Source: an uncultured Muribaculum sp.
GTDB taxonomy: Bacteria; Bacteroidota; Bacteroidia; Bacteroidales; Muribaculaceae
NCBI GenBank assembly: GCA_910578785.1
Contig: CAJTSJ010000001.1
Coordinates: 62,001 to 126,000, forward strand
Length of the DNA stretch: 64,000 nt
Reading direction: 5' to 3'
The translations under genes were made by a program, and so were the position numbers. Positions 61,335-64,000 of the stretch are shown here, piece after piece. The notes beneath the pieces are model-generated. The model made no database searches and was not told the origin of the DNA. It saw nothing but the letters and a program-made list of their open reading frames with translations. The number at the start of each line of letters is the position of its first letter. The first letter of the stretch is position 1.

Positions 61335-62990
61335 ATGATACGACTACAACATATATTAGCATCGATATGCATTCTGTCGGCCGTCCCCTGCATGGGGGCA
61401 GGTCCATGGATTCCCGACCAGGGCGACGGAACATATATCAATCCTGTCATATACGCCGACTACTCCGATCCGGACGCAGTGGCCGTAGGCGACGACTTCT
61501 ACATGACTGCCTCAAGCTTCCAGTGCGCACCGGGTCTGCCGATTCTGCACTCGAAAGACCTCGTCAACTGGGAAATAGTCAACTACGCGCTTAAAGAGGT
61601 GCCCCCCGCCGACTACTACAGTCAGGCTCCGCGCCATGGCAAAGGCGTATGGGCGCCGAGCATCCGCTACCACGACAATGAATATTACATCTACTGGGGC
61701 GACCCCGACTTCGGAATATTCATGGTCAAGACCACCGACCCCCGGGGAGAGTGGAGCAGTCCGGTGCTCGTCAAGGCAGGCAAGGGCATGATTGACCCGG
61801 TGCCGCTGTGGGACGACGACGGACGCGTGTACCTGGCCCATGCATGGGCGGCAAGCCGCGTAGGATTCAACAGTGTGATTACATTGTTTGAGCTTAACAG
61901 CGAAGGCACCGCTCCCGTAAGCGATCCGGTGATGGTGTTTGACGGCAACGACGGAGTGAACCACACCATCGAAGGACCCAAGCTATACAAACGCGACGGC
62001 TACTACTACATTTTCGCTCCGGCGGGAGGCGTGGTCGACGGATGGCAACTTGTGATGCGCTCCAAAAATATCTATGGCCCGTACGAACCTCGCATAGTGA
62101 TGGCTCAGGGCACGACCGACATCAACGGCCCCCACCAGGGAGCCTGGGTCGACACTCCGTCGGGCGAATCATGGTTTCTGCACTTCCAGGACAAGGGCGC
62201 CTACGGACGCGTGATACATCTGAATCCGATGAAGTGGGCCGACGGCTGGCCTGTGATCGGTGTCGACAACGACGGCGACGGATGCGGAGAACCGGTAAGC
62301 CGCCACAAAAAGCCGGCGGTGGCGCAACCTGTCAAAACTCCGACGGCACCGGCTACGTCCGACGAATTCGATTCGCACCGGCTTGGACTGCAATGGGAAT
62401 GGCATGCCAACTACAACGACACATACGGATTCCCCTCCGACCTGGGATTCCTGCGGATATACGGCCACAAACTTTCGGACGGATACAAGAACTACTGGGA
62501 AGTTCCCAACATGCTTCTGCAGAAATTTCCCGCCGAAAAGTTTACCGCCACCGCCAAACTTCGCATATCGTCCAAATCAAACAGCGAGGGCGCACTGTCG
62601 GGCCTGATAGTAATGGGCTGGAACTACGGATTCATCGGCCTTGAAAAGTCGGGCGACCACTTCGAGCTTGTGCAGGGCACATGCGTCGACGCCGAACAGG
62701 GCAATCCGCAGGAGACCGTCAGCCTGGCCGCCATAAAGCCAACCCGCATATACAACGCCGGGCTGCACCCCAACTACGAATGCGACATATATCTGCGCAT
62801 CAAGGTCGACAAAGGGGGCGAATGCACCTTCTACTACAGTATGGACGGCAAGAAGTTCAAGCAGGCAGGACAGCCCTTCACCGCACGCCAGGGCAAATGG
62901 ATAGGAGCCAAAGCGGGTATGTTCAGCACGGTTCCCGGCAATGCCGACCGCGGATGGATGGACATCGACTGGTTTAGAATAACTGACTAA
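61335..62990 (+). CDS. GH43-family glycoside hydrolase (GH43_12-like)
   Basis: 551 aa with a signal peptide (cleavage near CMGAG). The propeller has the base Asp in YADYSDPDAVAVGD, the second Asp in GKGMIDPVPLWDDDG and the acid Glu in HTIEGPKLYKRDGYYYIFAP. The C-terminal region (about 335-551) is a concanavalin A-like sandwich. GH43 enzymes with this architecture remove arabinose or xylose. It is separated from the GH97 gene by 131 bp in which I found no convincing promoter. Confidence 0.92.
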   Translation: MIRLQHILASICILSAVPCMGAGPWIPDQGDGTYINPVIYADYSDPDAVAVGDDFYMTASSFQCAPGLPILHSKDLVNWEIVNYALKEVPPADYYSQAPRHGKGVWAPSIRYHDNEYYIYWGDPDFGIFMVKTTDPRGEWSSPVLVKAGKGMIDPVPLWDDDGRVYLAHAWAASRVGFNSVITLFELNSEGTAPVSDPVMVFDGNDGVNHTIEGPKLYKRDGYYYIFAPAGGVVDGWQLVMRSKNIYGPYEPRIVMAQGTTDINGPHQGAWVDTPSGESWFLHFQDKGAYGRVIHLNPMKWADGWPVIGVDNDGDGCGEPVSRHKKPAVAQPVKTPTAPATSDEFDSHRLGLQWEWHANYNDTYGFPSDLGFLRIYGHKLSDGYKNYWEVPNMLLQKFPAEKFTATAKLRISSKSNSEGALSGLIVMGWNYGFIGLEKSGDHFELVQGTCVDAEQGNPQETVSLAAIKPTRIYNAGLHPNYECDIYLRIKVDKGGECTFYYSMDGKKFKQAGQPFTARQGKWIGAKAGMFSTVPGNADRGWMDIDWFRITD

Positions 62991-63012
62991 ATTTTTGAAA
63001 TATAATCACATA

Positions 63013-64000
63013 ATGATAATGAAACACTCCATATTAGGACTCGGACTACTCACGCTGACCGCATGCGTGTCCACTACGGCAGAGACTCTTAATCTCGAAG
63101 AAGCCCTCGATTATTGCGACAAACATGTACAGCGAACCCTTACGGAGCTTAAAACCGACGGAGACACAATCGACTACACGATGATGCCCCGCAACATCAT
63201 GGCCTCGGACAACCGCTGGCACTGCCGCAAGACCGACAAGGCCGAATGGTGCGGCGGATTCTGGCCGGGAGTGCTCTGGTATGACTACGAAGCCACCAAA
63301 AACGAAGAAATCCGCCAACAGGCCGAACGGTTTACCGAATCGCTCGAATTTCTCTCGAAGACTCCGGCATTCGACCACGACCTGGGCTTCCTGATGTTCT
63401 GCAGCTACGGCAACGGCTACAGACTGACCGACAATCCTGAGTACAAACAAATCATTCTCGACACGGCCGACTCGCTGGCCAAGCTGTTCAATCCGGCCGT
63501 GGGCACCATCCTGTCATGGCCCCGCAATGTAGATGTATACGGAGGCCACAACACCATCATGGACAACATGCTCAACCTGGAGATGCTGTTCTGGGCAGCT
63601 AAAAACGGTGGAGACAAGAGCCTATACGACATAGCGGTAACGCACGCCGAGACGACGATGAAGCATCATTTCCGCGACGACTACACATCGTACCACGTCG
63701 CCGTCTACGACTCAGTGTCGGGCGACTTCATCAAAGGGGTCACCCACCAGGGCTATGCCGACAACTCAATGTGGGCCCGCGGTCAGTCATGGGCCATCTA
63801 CGGCTACACGATGGTCTACCGCGAAACCCGCGACCCTAAATTTCTCGACTTTGCCCAGAAAGTCACCGACGTATATCTCAACCGTCTGCCCGAAGACTAC
63901 GTGCCCTACTGGGACTTTGACGACCCGGCCATACCCGACTCGCCCCGCGACGCATCGGCGGCATGCGTAGTGGCTTCGGCCTTGCTTGAGCTGCAGAACT
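63013..64000 (+). CDS. GH88-type unsaturated glucuronyl/galacturonyl hydrolase, C-terminus missing (off right edge)
   Basis: 329 codons are present, starting at the ATG at 63013 (or 63019). The signal ends in LTACVST with a lipobox, so it is lipid-anchored. The alpha/alpha barrel shows WPGVLWYDYEAT, the catalytic Asp region AFDHDLGFLMFCSYG, MDNMLNLEMLFWA with the second Asp, and PRDASAACVVASALLELQN at the right edge. It would hydrolyse the unsaturated uronic acid products of a lyase such as the heparinase II/III-like protein in the same locus. Confidence 0.9.
   Translation, partial: MIMKHSILGLGLLTLTACVSTTAETLNLEEALDYCDKHVQRTLTELKTDGDTIDYTMMPRNIMASDNRWHCRKTDKAEWCGGFWPGVLWYDYEATKNEEIRQQAERFTESLEFLSKTPAFDHDLGFLMFCSYGNGYRLTDNPEYKQIILDTADSLAKLFNPAVGTILSWPRNVDVYGGHNTIMDNMLNLEMLFWAAKNGGDKSLYDIAVTHAETTMKHHFRDDYTSYHVAVYDSVSGDFIKGVTHQGYADNSMWARGQSWAIYGYTMVYRETRDPKFLDFAQKVTDVYLNRLPEDYVPYWDFDDPAIPDSPRDASAACVVASALLELQN

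Overview
The window looks like chromosomal DNA from a gut Bacteroidales bacterium, most likely of the Muribaculaceae/Bacteroides type. The evidence is a SusC/SusD pair, many carbohydrate-active enzymes with signal peptides or lipoboxes, the parA-parB-DUF5683-lytic transglycosylase order, and many Bacteroidetes-type promoters (TAnnTTTG at -7, sometimes with TTTG about 19-21 bp upstream). I see no rRNA, tRNA, prophage, insertion sequence or CRISPR-Cas genes. Assignments rest on reading motifs in the translated sequence; no database search was possible.

Layout. 1-2880 (minus): pyrE, an SRPBCC protein, argH and a lipoprotein that runs off the left edge, probably one operon. 3194-9319 (plus): a TolC/MFP/RND efflux operon with a small PII-like gene at its end, closed by a strong hairpin. 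9339-11218: an SGNH hydrolase, a PepSY-like lipoprotein and a YjbQ-family gene. 11219-11571: no gene, but an array of short hairpins. 11572-19288 (minus): a tricorn-like protease, then the mltD-like, DUF5683, parB and parA genes. 19494-21602 (plus): an AlkZ-related protein, a GH25 lysozyme and a P-loop kinase. 21560-29147 (minus): a xylan/xylo-oligosaccharide cluster (GH35-like, sugar symporter, GH10, GH43, GH67) without SusC/SusD. 29295-34732: housekeeping genes (gtrA family, TRIC family, nth, pheS, tilS, ald). 34831-37693 (minus): a phosphoethanolamine-transferase-like gene and an outer-membrane barrel gene.

38023 to the right edge (plus) is a large polysaccharide utilisation locus. It opens with a membrane-spanning beta-propeller/AraC regulator whose frame is broken at a run of nine G. 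About 1.1 kb without genes follows, holding a structured GC-rich stretch, a hairpin element related to that at 11.3-11.5 kb, and three copies of a 97-bp tandem repeat. Next come an ECF sigma factor behind a textbook promoter, a surface glycan-binding lipoprotein, SusC, SusD, and a run of enzymes: GH28, GH39, heparinase II/III-like, GH127-type, an unassigned alpha/beta hydrolase, a second GH28, GH97, GH43 and a GH88-type hydrolase cut by the right edge. The set suggests a branched acidic plant polysaccharide with galacturonic acid, arabinose and other side chains; the exact substrate is not clear.

The items most worth following up are the poly-G frameshift in the regulator, a possible phase-variable switch next to the locus, and the two related hairpin arrays, which differ by paired base changes that keep the stems and which border the tandem repeat.
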